The notes under the pieces: model-generated
The model's input: only the letters and a program-made list of their open reading frames with translations
Database searches by the model: none
Told to the model about the DNA's origin: nothing
Source: Theobroma cacao
Taxonomy: Eukaryota; Streptophyta; Magnoliopsida; Malvales; Malvaceae
DNA: 64,000 nt
NCBI RefSeq assembly: GCF_000208745.1
Contig: NC_030850.1
Coordinates: forward strand, 496,001-560,000
Direction of reading: 5' to 3'
Translations under genes and position numbers: made by a program
Shown: positions 1 through 12,300 of the stretch, one piece after another
How positions within the stretch are numbered: position 1 is the stretch's first letter
How the letters are laid out: each line of letters begins with the position of its first letter

Positions 1-155
1 CTCCCTGAAGCTTTGCGAACTACAACAATCTGAGCAGCCACAAAACTCCAAAACCAGAGGGTATACCCTTTATCTTTTAATAGCAAAATCTAAAAAGAAT
101 TAGCTAACAAGCATGCCAACCATCAAGTATACGAACTGGATACATTTGAAATGGG
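1..155. other. 3' flank of the BBD nuclease gene
   Basis: Non-coding, AT-rich sequence downstream of the BBD stop codon on the minus strand. It probably holds the 3' UTR. I see no other feature. Confidence 0.5.
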
Positions 156-2510
156 TTACTGGCTATGACTTGAGTTGCGAAGCTTCATTAGTTTGTCTCT
201 CAACATTGCTGCAAGAAGAAAGTATATAAATATAAATTGATTTTATGTGTAAGACAGTAAGAGCTTCAGAAGATTCTGCTCTCTTTATAATTGAAAAAAA
301 AGGGCAGATTCTGCCCTCTTTTCTTCTGTTCAGAAGATTTATGTTTCATTGTTATTACCTGCATCATGGTACCTTTCTTCTTTGACAGCTAAATCCATAT
401 TCCTCACCAAATCCAATTCTTCTGTTAGTAAATCTGGACCATCTGCAGCACTGGAAATATATAACCATGCTTAGAGTTACAATAAGCCAGAAATTTTGGT
501 GAGAAGACACTAAAGGTAGTATAAGCAATACCTGTCAAGTAATACATCATAAGTAGCCTTTGTATCACGTACTCTGCCCATCCCATAGCCCATCCTAATA
601 GCATCTGCCAAGACAATTTGTTTATTTACATATATTGGAGCCTGCATACAAGAAATAACAATCAGAAGCTTCGGAGAAGCAATCAGCTGAAGCGAATGCA
701 CTGTTGAACCTTGAAACAGCAAGCCATTTGACATTGAATTAAGAGAGGTGGATTGCAAATTGGAGCAGTGGACCATCTAACCACAGCTCTGAAAACATTA
801 GCATATGACTGTGCGCAACAAATGCAAATGCAAGCACTTACATAAAATACCATCCTCATTGAAATAAGGTTAACTGCAACCTACTCAACTCAAACCAGGC
901 AATCTTATTGAACTTTGGACACTGAATTTTATACTGGTGTAAGTCAAAGACAGCAAGGGCAATCGAGTTGTGAGTACCAATACTAGAAAGCTAGCAATTT
1001 CCCTTTCATATTGCCCAAATTTGCTTTATGATAATTTCCGGTACACACCTTGCATCTGTTAGCCACATTTATGGCATCTGAGGGTCGTGCATCCACACTT
1101 ATGACACCATTTTCCCCTGGCTGTAAACACAATAACAATAGTTTAATCAGGTTCCTGTATCTTCAGAAGGAAATCAACAGTACAACAATCTTTTAATCAC
1201 CTTGCCAAAATACAATTTTGCAAAGTAAGTATTGACAACTCTTTCTGTGATTCTCACCATTTTAACCTGAAATAACGACATGTGAAAATCAATGAAAAGA
1301 GATATCATGCAATAAACTGCATAATTTTCCTAGGCTAAAGCTTGTAAGAGTAACTAGTAACCGGTTCACAATCATGTATATTGATCATGAAGGTAGGTAA
1401 GTGACTGAACCAATTGGTTTAATTAACCCCTTTCCTACTTTACAAATTTCTCTAATGAATCTCTGCCAAATGCAACGTTCAAGAAAAGTCTTTCAACAGA
1501 CATGGGATGTAAATGAAACAACAAAAGCAAGTAACTGATAAAGGATACAAAGATATTAGCATGTCTTAAAAACATGAGAAAAACCAACTCCATACTTCAT
1601 ATCCAAGATTCTCCACCACATTTTTAACAAGCTGGAACTGATCTGGACAATCCTGCAATAGAATCATGTCAAAGAAATTAATACAAAAGATATGTCTAAG
1701 GGTAAAAACGATCAATCTTACAGTAATAAATAACGTATTAAGAAATTACCCCATCATCATCTCCCCAAAAGGCAGCTATAAGTTTTTCAATAGCAAACTC
1801 CCCTACAACAGCAGATTAATCAGAGCTAATAACAAAAACAGATCCACCAAGAAAGGGGAAATCAACAATCACAATTAACAGACACAAATGGAATATGGGT
1901 AGAATTGTTGATTCCGTGTGTACCTACAACAATGGGTAGCAAGAAGTCTCCATCACAAGAAATCTTGAGAAAAATGGTGGGACTGGGATAGCGACTGAGA
2001 AAGGCTTGTCCGATTGAAGTAATCATAGCCTTCGATGTCGGAAGCTGTCTCCTAGACGACTTCCATTTTATGTCTTCTTGGAATCCTTGCCTCAGCATCC
2101 GGTAGTGCAAAATAGTTTCTGCACCATTCGTAATTCCAGTTTCCAAATCAGGAAGTAAGAACCAAAAAGATTGTTTTTTTTAAAAAAAAAAAACCATTTC
2201 CGACCAAATTAATTAAAAGTTGATAGTGAAACGGAGGCTCACCTGAGATGAGAAGAGAGGCTTCAAGAAACTGGTGGTCTTGATCGTCGCCTTCGCTAGA
2301 TTGGGAACCGAAGCTACCTCGGGCGGAGTGGCAAGAAACGAGGATCGGTTCAAAAGAACGACGTCGTTTCGTCGTGAAATGTAAACGGATTGAGGAGCGA
2401 CAGGACGAGGATCGGAGCGAGGAAGAAGAAGAAGAAGCAGCATTTGATTGATGGTAGAAAATCCAGAAAGCGGAGACCGTACGGACACAAAGTTGAGCAG
2501 CGAGCATCAT
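156..2510 (-). CDS. BBD: Bifunctional nuclease in basal defence response (BBD1/2-like, DUF151)
   Basis: Nine coding exons read on the minus strand: 2243-2510, 1924-2118, 1750-1802, 1596-1652, 1201-1266, 1049-1120, 532-641, 359-450, 156-208. They join to 966 nt, or 321 residues. The N-terminus is Ser/Arg-rich. The DUF151 (bifunctional nuclease) core follows at about residues 130-265, with the stretches 'FLLPIVVGEFAIEKL' and 'SVDARPSDAINVA'. A UVR-like helix near the C-terminus carries 'EERYHDAAMLRDKL'. The Arabidopsis BBD proteins of this family are reported to have RNase and DNase activity and to act in basal defence and ABA responses; that is family knowledge, not visible here. Two adjacent ATGs, at 2510 and 2507, could start it. 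The 53-nt last exon is too short for a simple ORF scan and was placed by its acceptor and by family similarity. Confidence 0.9.
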
Positions 2511-3108
2511 CCGCGAGAGAAAGACAGAAAGCTATTTGGGTTGGAGTTTATGAAAGGAAACCAACCAAAGAGGAAGCCACGGTCGTTGGAAAATGAAGGA
2601 ACACCGACGTCTACATGCGTTTTAAATCTTCAAGCTTCGATGCGGAGAGCTTTTGTTAGTAGCAAGGAAGGAGCTTTAACTTTACTTTTAGCGACGAAGA
2701 TTATTTTAACTTATCTTTAATCTGTTTCCCACGAAAGAATCAGCGACGACGTTTTGGCTTTTCTTGTAAGAAAACAAAACCGAACCTTTTCAGTATCTAA
2801 AAGCCAGCACTAGCGACTGCAATACCCAATATGTACTTACAAAGCTCATTTCCTCGCCTATGCTTTAAATGTAACAATAAAATTATACATGGTACGCAGT
2901 TTTAGAGAAGAATGGGGGACTATTGGTTTGATCATTTCTCATAATTACATAATAATTACATGTCACAAGCCCATCAATATTCTTCTCACCCGTAAACGCT
3001 GGTCAGGTCCCAGTTGTCTCATCGGTATCTAGTTTCAAGTAAACCTGAATGAGGGTGAAAGTATTTGCCATGGCTTTCAAGGGCCTCTGGAACATCGATA
3101 ATCCTTGG
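2511..3108. other. Spacer between BBD 5' end and AKRP 3' end
   Basis: About 600 bp that must hold the BBD promoter and 5' UTR and the AKRP 3' UTR, both genes being on the minus strand. Overlapping plus-strand ORFs up to about 2720 are out-of-frame readings with no recognisable domain. Confidence 0.5.
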
Positions 3109-5754
3109 TTATCGGGGCTTCGGAAGCTGCTTCAATAGCTTGATCAGTTCATATGTTATTGTGTCCCGACCAGAGTAAAGGCAAAGGTCCAGTGGGGCTA
3201 ATCCATCCTAAAATGAGCAAAAGACTCATAATGTGTAGATATAAGTGGAAAATTAAAGCTAATGAAATAGCTCCTGAAGGAAATTTTAAATCGAAAAAAA
3301 AAAAAGGAGAACAAACATGAATTAACATCCACAGGTTAGAAACCAATCACCGAAAGAATTGTAGGGGAACTGGTTAAACTAACATCAGTTCATCAGTTCA
3401 TAAGAATCACAACATCCCTACCTTGTTTTTCAGCATCTTATCTGCTCCTCTAATTAATAAAAGCTTCACTATATCAGTTCTCCTTGCTTGAACAGCAAGG
3501 TGCAATGGTGACCAACCATCCTAGAAAGGGCAAAACAAATGCATTATCAAATGGAACTTAAGTACTGAAAACAAACTCATAAAGCAACAAACTGGGAAAG
3601 GTTAACCATACATTGTCCTGAAGATTTATATCTACATTATATAAAAGAAGAAGTTTAATTGTAGGAGTTGATGCTGTACGGACAGCATAATGCATCAAGG
3701 TGGCCCCATCCTATTGGCATCAGAAAAAGAAAAGGTAAATATTAACACAAAAATCAAGCTGAGTCACTCTCAGTCCGTAAAACAAGTTATATCGTGAAAG
3801 TATCCCAAGTCTTGCACCCCCCCCCCCCCCCCTCTCTTTTTTTTTNNNNNNNNNNNNNNNNNNNNNNNNNNNNNNNNNNNCACCTCCCCCCCCCCCCCCC
3901 CCCCTCCTCTTTTCTTTTTCCTTGTATGAACAGTCATCCATGATGAAGCTAGAACGCAGAAAACAATCAACAACAACAATGGCAACTAAATTTGTTCTCT
4001 AGGTAATTGTCCTGCAATTGGATGACAGAAACACCAAAAGGACAAGATAAAAGAAACCTAAAAGCCCAACTGAACAATTGAAATCTGAAAATTCCACAAA
4101 TATCTAGAGACATAATCATTTGCTTTGCAACATATATTATTAAAATTTATAGCTTAAAAAACACAAACTTACTTCATCACGAACAAATGGATTAGCTGAT
4201 TCTCTTAAAAGGTAATTGGTAATGGCCTGTTTTTTTCCAACGATTGCTTTGTGAACTGCAGTTAAACCATTCTGCAATAAATGTTGAAAACTTAAAATCA
4301 TTAATAAAGGTAAAAAGGGAATGTGAATTAAAGTCTCCCAGTGTATTAGCATGTAATAATTGAAATGACATAAGAGTAAAAGACATAATTTACACAAGCA
4401 TGCACAAAAGACCAGAATTTTTCCAGCCAGCAGGTCACTTTTTAATACCTTGTCCACAGCATTGATGTCAACATTGTGTTTTAATAAAGCATCAACGAGG
4501 TAGAACTCCCCTGAAGCAGCAAGAGTGTGAAGAGGTAGCCACTTTCCCTATAAAAGATTGCATCCACACGACAACAAACATTGTCATTCGTTACACTAAA
4601 TGCAGTCAACTGCTATAGAGAGCCCCCGGCGTCACTGCCATTGTGGTAGTTTCCCAATACAAACGGGAAGATCTAGTTTCCATCGCAACAATCCAATAGT
4701 ATGGGACCAGAAATTGCTTAATAAGAAATGAAAGAAAATGGAATGTTAACCAACAATCAAGAGCTTGGGAAACTTACAGAAGTAGCAGTCGCTAGATCAG
4801 GTACACGCCTATTTAACATAAATTTTTCCTCCTTTGTAAAAAGCTTACGTCGGCCTATGTAATCAAGCACAAAAGATTCAAAAAATAAATGACAGATAAG
4901 CTTAAAACAAAAATAAAAAGCTTGATGGCAAATCAAAGGTCACATCTTTGATAATTCCTAAATTTCATCGACCTAAACAAAAAGGTGTTACCTTCGGATT
5001 TGTTCTCGCCCGGCTGGTAATTCTCGCTGCTGAACAACTCAGCAACATCCTCGAAACCCCTTCCGTAAACTGCCCACCTGGGATTCTTAGGCGCCACACG
5101 CTCACTCGAAGAAGGCAGATTCATCTCAGCCTCTTTTGATCCTTCCTCGTTCTCCTTCTCCTCCTCCTTTACGGGAAAACTCGAAGGATTATCAAGAACC
5201 ACAGGGTTCAACTGAGCCAATTTAGCCTCTTTATACTTCAAGTATTCTTGCATATTTACGTTCCTTATAGGGACCAAACCTTGCCTCTTCTTCTCAACTC
5301 TGCTCCCAAACTCCAACAGCTGCGCCATTTTCCGCCTCTCTTTCTTGGTTACATTGATCTCCTCTTGAACATGTCTCCATTGCTCCGGAACCAAATTCTC
5401 AGCCTCAATTTCTACCGATTGTTTCTCCTTGTTCTTCTTCTTCTTCTTCTTGGGTTTTGTTTTACCAATTCCTGTGCTCGTATTGGGATTTCCAAAGCTG
5501 GTGGAGTCAGCTTGGAGATGAGGGTCTTCGAAAGCGCCGTCTTCAAAGACGAGGCAATCGCCGATAACGTGTTCTTCATCGTCGACGTCGTCGTTCTGGG
5601 TGATGTAAGAGGAAAGGAAGGAAGGGGAGAGGGAATGGAGTTTTCGAGGGAAATATAAGTTTTGGGGCAGTGAGAGCTTGGCAGGTGTAGAAAGAGGAAG
5701 GAAGGTTGAGGGGTTTAGCAGAGACATTGCTCTTTCCTTCTCGAGCTGCAGCAA
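3109..5754 (-). CDS. AKRP: Chloroplast ankyrin-repeat protein AKRP
   Basis: Seven exons: 4992-5754, 4778-4854, 4449-4547, 4173-4271, 3612-3710, 3422-3520, 3109-3207. They total 1335 nt, or 444 residues, close to the 435 I recall for Arabidopsis AKRP. The N-terminal exon encodes a hydroxylated, basic plastid-transit-like start, a Lys-rich tract and acidic stretches. Five ankyrin repeats form the C-terminus, from about residue 281 to the end, each in its own 99-bp exon. The C-terminal repeat reads '[20 protein letters not shown]'. In Arabidopsis, AKRP and its partner EMB506 are needed for plastid differentiation and embryo development. EMB506 is the alternative identity, but it is shorter (about 315 residues). 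A second in-frame ATG at 5727 gives a more typical transit peptide start ('MSLLNPST'), so translation may begin there. An intron holds an N-filled assembly gap. Confidence 0.9.
3817..3904. other. Assembly gap (35 N) flanked by poly-C runs
   Basis: N at 3846-3880 lies within an AKRP intron. It is flanked by 16 C at 3817-3832 and 19 C at 3886-3904, with T-rich stretches between. The true length and content of this low-complexity tract are unknown. The splice sites on both sides are intact, so the coding model is unaffected. Confidence 0.95.
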
Positions 5755-6297
5755 ACTTCGATTCCATTTTTATCGGGTCGTGTAACCGAGATTTTGAAGG
5801 TGGGTCACTGGACCCGGAAGGGCACTGGCCCAGCCATAAGCCCAATGAAACAAAAAGCCGCAACCAAGCCCAGCTCAAAAATATAGTATTAATAAATATA
5901 CCCCGTAATATTACCTGATTCGATTAAATAAAATGGTAATACCTTGGGATCAGGTTCAGGTGAGTTTGAATAATAAAACCACTATCCATCACGTGTTCGG
6001 GTTAAACGAATTACTATAGAAGATGGTACAACGCAATGTTCAGAACTAAGATTTATACTTTCAAATAGAACCAAGGTCCGTGCTCAAGGTCAAGGGTGAG
6101 ACATTTTACACACTGTCTAACCAAAGTTCAATACCAAGGTACAACTACAAGCTTAATAGATACGGAAAAACTGCTTCAACAACCACAAATATCAATCTTT
6201 AAGCTCGTCCAAACTAGATATTACATCAACATTCACCATACTTAACTAGCTCTCCAGCTTCCACCTCCTAGATATTGCTTAAACCAAATGACAAGCT
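5755..6297. other. Spacer: AKRP upstream region and SR-factor 3' flank
   Basis: The part next to 5754 carries a cluster of GGCCCA/AGCCCA motifs listed separately. The rest is AT-rich and probably includes the 3' UTR of the SR splicing factor ending at 6298. No other gene is seen. Confidence 0.5.
5827..5872 (-). promoter_or_regulatory. Cluster of site II (TCP-type) motifs upstream of AKRP
   Basis: GGCCCA at 5827-5832 and AGCCCA at 5839-5844 and 5867-5872, lying 73 to 118 bp upstream of the AKRP start codon. Read on the gene strand they are TGGGCC/TGGGCT. Such site II elements are common in promoters of plant housekeeping and organelle-biogenesis genes and bind TCP factors. Function here is inferred from position and clustering only. 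Confidence 0.5.
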
Positions 6298-8583
6298 TCA
6301 CCTAGATCCACGTGAATAAGGTGAACAAGAACGCTCCCTCCTTGATCTTCCAGCATGAGGAGAATATCTTGGAGAATAATCACGACCTCTATATGGTGAG
6401 CGTCTTGGAGATCGACGATATCCATTGTCATCACGACCACCACGGTACCTGCCACGGTCACCACGACCTTTTCCCCAAGACAAGAACATCATCAGAAATA
6501 GTAGTCATGAAGTTATAAAATCATGAAGTCCAGTTTCATAACAAATAGAATTATTTAAGATTTCAAACATACCATAGTCCCTGGTATTTTTCAGCCCAAG
6601 ATAGTGCCCCGGAGTTGGAGTTCTTGGACGTTTCCTACGTGACTGAAAGGTAGATAAACACCTTAATATTCATGTATGGTAAATATCAGGTAGCATTATC
6701 AAAATAGTGAAGGAGCCTACAGCATCATACATCATTTATCAAAATTATAAAATTAGAAAACAAACATGTTACTTTGAAAGGGAATAAGCTCCATTTGGAA
6801 GATCACCTGGAAGGTGAAAAAATTGGCCATTGAAAGCAAGGGAAGAAGGAAAGCATGATACACATCTGGACACAAGTACTGCCTATTAAACGAATTCCAG
6901 ATTTGAAATACCATAAAATCCTGATTATAAAGTTGTTGTATTGGCCGTTGATTAGTTGAGAGTTGAAAGTGAATGCTGAAGTTGTATAGTTGTTGGACAA
7001 AATAGTTGCTAATTTAGTTGATCACATGCATTTGAAAAGCTGTTTTAGCTGGCCATTGATCAAGCTTGTTTCACTTAAGTTGAGATGGATGAACTCATCA
7101 TCTTTGATAGCTGCCAAAATAGCTGACGCAATATGTTCTGAATATAGCCAGAAAACCTCCAAGGTAAGAAGAATATTAACCAGACAAAACTGTTTAACTT
7201 TATGCAGAAAGGATAGAATCAGATTACCCTCTCCACAGTTATGTATCGACCCTCTAAAACTGATTGGTTGAGATACTTAATGCAACGGTTGGCATCCTCA
7301 ACATTGTCCATAGTAACAAAAGCAAAACCACGAGATATGCGAGTACGAGGTTCCACAACAAGAAAACATGATACAACCTTTAAAACAAAATCAACTCATT
7401 AGCAGCATATAAAAATTTGATAATAGCGATAAAATAGTGAAAGCAAGGAAAAATCCCACAATTTTAAGTCCATAACAGAGAAACCAACCTTTCCCTCCTT
7501 TGAGAAGTGTTCTTCAACGTCCCTCTCTGAGACCCTTTGAGATAGACCAGTCACGTAAAGTGTGTTTCCAGGATTTCCAGCATCAACCCTGCCGCGTCAC
7601 TCCAAAATATATAAAAAAATAAAATATAATGGAGCATTTGAAACTCCAACATCAATGTAGGAGAATACAGAATATTGTATCAGCATAAAGATTGCAGTTC
7701 AGGTCACAGCTAAACAAAGAAAGCATAACCACAATTAAAACTAACCTGCCACGACTTCTTGACCTTGACCTGAATCAGAAACAACCAAAGGAAAAAGGAT
7801 AAGCTATACTACCACAGAACTTATTGTTTATTGAAATTGAGCAGGAGGATAACAAACCTGCCCCGACTATGTGACCTGGACCCATGCCTTGGCCTTGACC
7901 AGGAGCGGGATCTTGACCTAGATCTAGACCTGGATCTAGATCTGGATCGTGACCTGGACTGCTCTCTCCATGGGGAGGGGGACTTAGAATTCCTAATACA
8001 GCCAGCATATATATTAAACGAACATGGAGATTCATGTAACAGCAACTTGATAACAAGCTCCATATGAAACAAAAATCCACAATATAAGAAAAAAGAGATA
8101 AAGCAAATTACTTCCAAATAATTCATAATAATTATTTTCACACTCGCCCCCACCATTTCTTTACAAAGATTCTCTAATATCCTTCCAGAAACCACAGAGC
8201 ACAAGAATCAACAGTCGAAAGCCTAGTCCAGCTCAATCTTTTTAATCAAAAAATAGCTATTCCCTTTATATATACATATAGAAAAAGACATAATACAGCA
8301 ACATCAAAATTGACACTGATCCAACATTCAAAATTCCTTTGGGATGATAATTCCCCATCGTGAATGCTCATCAAATCCCTAAATCAGCCCAACTTCTCTA
8401 CGGTTTTCCGATTAAAAATGCTTAACGAAATGGAGCTTACCTTTTACGAGGAGAATCCGCCTGTGCCACAACCAAAAACGCATTTAAAATCAAGGAATTG
8501 TTAACCAACTAAAATAAAAAAAAAAAAAAGCAAAAGAAGAAAATGAAACATGAAAGAAGAAAGAAGATATGAGGGCTTACCAT
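6298..8583 (-). CDS. SR45a: Serine/arginine-rich splicing factor SR45a-like (TRA2 type)
   Basis: Eight coding segments: 8581-8583 (only the ATG), 8441-8460, 7858-7992, 7746-7769, 7489-7588, 7228-7377, 6573-6642, 6298-6467. They total 672 nt, or 223 residues. The architecture is RS-RRM-RS, as in animal Transformer-2. There is an N-terminal Arg/Ser domain to about residue 61. One RRM follows, with RNP2 'LYVTGL' (71-76) and RNP1 'RGFAFVT' (110-116). The TRA2-type linker 'KRPRTPTPGHYLG' comes next, then a C-terminal RS/RG tail. These proteins bind purine-rich exonic enhancers and regulate alternative splicing in the nucleus. The start codon sits exactly at the end of exon 1, so an ORF scan cannot find it. 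The 20-nt and 24-nt exons are very small. I recall the closest Arabidopsis match as At4g35785. Confidence 0.88.
7746..7769 (-). other. 24-nt microexon in the SR45a-like gene
   Basis: Bounded by TTCAG on the acceptor side and GGCAG followed by GTTAG on the donor side. It encodes eight residues, SRSRSRGR. Both boundaries are in phase 2, so inclusion or skipping keeps the reading frame. It could be a cassette that tunes RS-domain length. Confidence 0.7.
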
Positions 8584-9369
8584 AGGAGCAAAGGAACCCT
8601 AGAACGCGAGATTGGAAATTTGGGAAAATTTAGGGTTTTTACGCGCAGATGCAAGTAGGTCAATGAGATTTCTTTGTTATGAGGAATGTGAAGATATGAA
8701 TTATTGGGATAATGACTTAATGATCCTTGGAGGAGAGATTCAATGCGGTTCACTTGACGTGGATCTTCTGTGAGCCACCACGCTTTTAAATAATTAAAAA
8801 ATAGATAAATTTCTCGTATTTGGACTTTGGCAGTCGGCGGAAGTAAAATAATTATCATAAAATTTAAACAATTTATTATCTCAAAATCCTTGTTTTAAAT
8901 TAATAGTAAAGGAAAATTCCATCAACAAGTTTTTAAATCGCCCAAATATCACTTTTTTATTCATTTTTAAATATATATATATTTTTAATTTTCACGAAAA
9001 TTAAGATAAAGTTCTTAAATTTTTGAATATTTTATATTAAAATTTAAAAATTTTTATAATGTATTCAATATTTAGCTTTGTCAAAGAGAATCGGAACTAA
9101 AATCCAACAGCAAATAAAAATATTCATAGCATTACCAAAGGAAGCAGTACAGACTACAAAAATGGAAGACAAAGCAACCCAAATAAATACCCATCTTTTC
9201 TTTCATTACACTGTTTCAGATACAACAGTACCTACACCAACATAGCCAACTACACAATGGATACACACTGCTTTCACATATGTACCACAAACCAACAGAT
9301 CTACAAGCAAATCAACAAAGAAATGAAAACATAAACAGAAATGGTGAAGGCGTTGCTATGCTGATATGA
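8584..9369. other. Spacer: SR45a-like promoter/5' UTR and PLD delta 3' flank
   Basis: Just upstream of the SR start (8584-8640) lies the 5' UTR, including a telo-box. About 8800-9100 is very AT-rich with no ORF. The stretch from about 9060 to 9369 probably contains the PLD delta 3' UTR. Confidence 0.5.
8631..8638 (-). promoter_or_regulatory. Telo-box in SR45a-like 5' leader
   Basis: TAGGGTTT on the plus strand, which is AAACCCTA on the gene strand, about 48 bp upstream of the start codon. Telo-boxes are frequent near plant transcription starts of genes for translation and RNA processing. The role is inferred from position. Confidence 0.4.
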
Positions 9370-12300
9370 TTATGTCGTAAGAATATCTGGGAGTTGAATT
9401 GAGTGAGCTCCAAGTACTTTACCACCGACATCTGGGAAATTTTCATGTCCGGGGAGAGGGTTTACTTTTCCATCAACATCTACTTGCACAGGATACATCA
9501 GAAGGTGGCCCTGCAACGGTGAGTAGTCAGTATTTGTGAATTTCTTCCAGTTCTCTTGAGCAATTTCGTTTACTGTCTTCACACATGCCAGACTTTCTGG
9601 CTCCTTGAAGCACTTATTCAGCTCATCAAGATGCTCTGCCCATAGTGACATTCTATATCCATATACCTGCCAAATGCAGAGAGGCACCACTTAAGTTCGT
9701 AAGAAAACATTCAAATTCTGATTAAGAGCTTGATGCATTGCAGTCTCGGGGCAGTGTTTCTGCTTCATGTGTCATTTTTAAAATGTACAATGAGTGATTT
9801 AACATGTGTCTTCTAATTTAATACTATTCCATGTAGTAAAAAAGGAACAGAAATGAGAAGCATATTTTTCACACAGGTTTGTCACTGTTCCATTAAATGT
9901 CACACTTTGATTAATTTTGGGCATCAAGTATACCACACTAATAAACGATCACTTTCTAGTTTCCAGCCTAGAGAACAAAGAAAAGCATAGAAAGCAAAGA
10001 CAAATCTAACCAAGAACAACATTTAGGCTAATCCAATGCTATTTTCCTACCATCTGTCCTTCTCTGAACAACAGCCAAAAGATTGGTCTAAAAATAACAG
10101 TTTGCTTGAAAGAGACAAAAAGAAAAAGGTATACAAACCTGACCACGTGGATGCTTTTTCTTCTCAGCCCATGTATAATGTGGTTGATAGGCACCCATAG
10201 CTATCTCAGTGTCTTTTGTACCAGCCATGGATCTTTGGTTAATATTAGCTGATCCCAGTATCACATACTCATCATCTATTATCATTCCCTTTGCATGCAC
10301 ATAAATCATGAACCGACCAAATTTTGTGGAGTCAGGGACCTAAGCAAAACATAGTGTTTATATTAATGTAAAGATAGGTAACTTCTCAATTCATTGTGAA
10401 TCATCAATACGGCTATAGTTCAAAATCAAAGACACTCTCCACTGTTTATCAAAATTTAGAACTAGAACTTATCAGCACAAAAACATAATGAAACAACAGA
10501 GTAGAATAATCACAGCAGGCAATTGAAAATTTAAATCTTGAAATCTAGACTTATTTAGGCTCAGTCCTGATCTGATTTAAACAGACATTATGGACAGTAG
10601 GAAGACAGGTAGACCACTTCTTTTTTGGGATAAAAGTGATGCAAGATAACTTGCAAATTAATCTACAACCAACCATATAATCTAGAGGTGCCTAACATTA
10701 TCATAAGCCCAAAAATGAACCAAAGGGATATATCTCTCAAGCAATTACCGTATTACCATTACCACCGAGCAGTTCCTTGGAGACCTCTTCCCTCTTACCA
10801 AGACAATAGAAATTGAGGTAATCTTGAGGATGTGAGTCCTTAATTTCCATGGACTTGAGTTCTTGTGCAATGACATCATACATCATTCGCATTGTCTGAG
10901 ACTGGAAACAACAAATGGGTGAATAAAAGTAGAAAAGCTTTTCATTCTCTAAGAACAAACAGAGAATTCCACCTTCTTATATGGATAATATTAAAGATGA
11001 TGTTGAAAAAGTAAACCCTAAAACAAACTAAAATAATAAAATAAATCCAAATAAGCACAAATAATAGAAAACCCAATTTTCTTAAAGTATGCCTAGCATA
11101 AGCATTCTTCCAAAATTTGGAAGAAGGTTCCACATCAAATATCAAGTCTAAGTTCAGAACCACTTATGGATAACCAACGAAACACCATATATTTTTATTT
11201 TTTTCCTTTTCAAGAAATTGAAGGAAGGCATATATTGCGCATACAATTGCACTGTTGCTTCATGCTTTGATCAATGAATAGACATAAGATGCTTCCACCT
11301 AATATGGTTCAAGAAACAGAAACCAACCTGCCAATATAGAATTTCCTGTACAGTAGCAGATTTTGGATCACCCTCAGGCCACAGAGGAATTACGATATAT
11401 ACCGCAAATCTCTCCCTCGCTCTAATTTTACTAACAACCTTTAGTGCCAGCTCCATTGGGATTAGATTATCAGCCCCTGCTTATACCATAAAAGCCAATA
11501 ACATATGAAAATAAAAGAAACAAATAATAAAAGTACACATTTCAACTCCTTTACTGTTACCAAAAGATATAACTACAGAAACATATCACATACAAATTTG
11601 TACACTAAATACTTCATATAGGGACATTGTTTTGGAACCAAAATACCAATCTAAGATATGGAGAAATATAACCTTAATAACCATCGATAACACTGCTGAC
11701 CTGCATTTTTGTACGACGGCCACGCATAAGAAGATCCAAGAAAATACTGATTTTCAATATATATGTAATGCTGGGCAGATCGGATTGCCTGGATATAGGC
11801 TGTTTGAATGCTTCTATCTATAGCCAGATCTTTTGCGTAGGAAAGATGCTGGAAAAGAAAAGAAAAAATCATGAAAAACTAAGAGCTGTGATATAATGTA
11901 CACACTACTGATATAAAATAGTTGCAGGTAGAAATCTGGTACTGATGAAAATCTAGAACCACGGCCAACCTAATACACATTAAGTTTCTTCTACCTAAAA
12001 ATCAGAAAAAAAAAAGTTTCATATAAAAACCTGGTTCTGAGCTCTTTTGATGTATTTTGGAAATCCTTTTACTGATCCTGAGTCGATGGAGCGGAAGATC
12101 TGTGGAAGCAAAAGAAATCAAACCAACATTTACTATTTCTTTTTCAAAAAAAAAAAAAAAAAGAAAGAACAAAATCAAACATGTATTTGTCAGTACTAAA
12201 AGATTACACAACCTGAACATCCCAGCTTTCTCTATCATCTTTACTATGAACATGTACTTTGGGATCATCTTCCGGAACTATTGTAGTATCATCCTCTGTA

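Noticed and set aside
5248..5658. 136-codon plus-strand ORF
   Set aside because: Antisense of AKRP exon 1; no domain.
7831..8067. Plus-strand ORF with an Asp-Leu repeat
   Set aside because: Antisense of the RS-coding hexamers of the SR gene, with no independent support.
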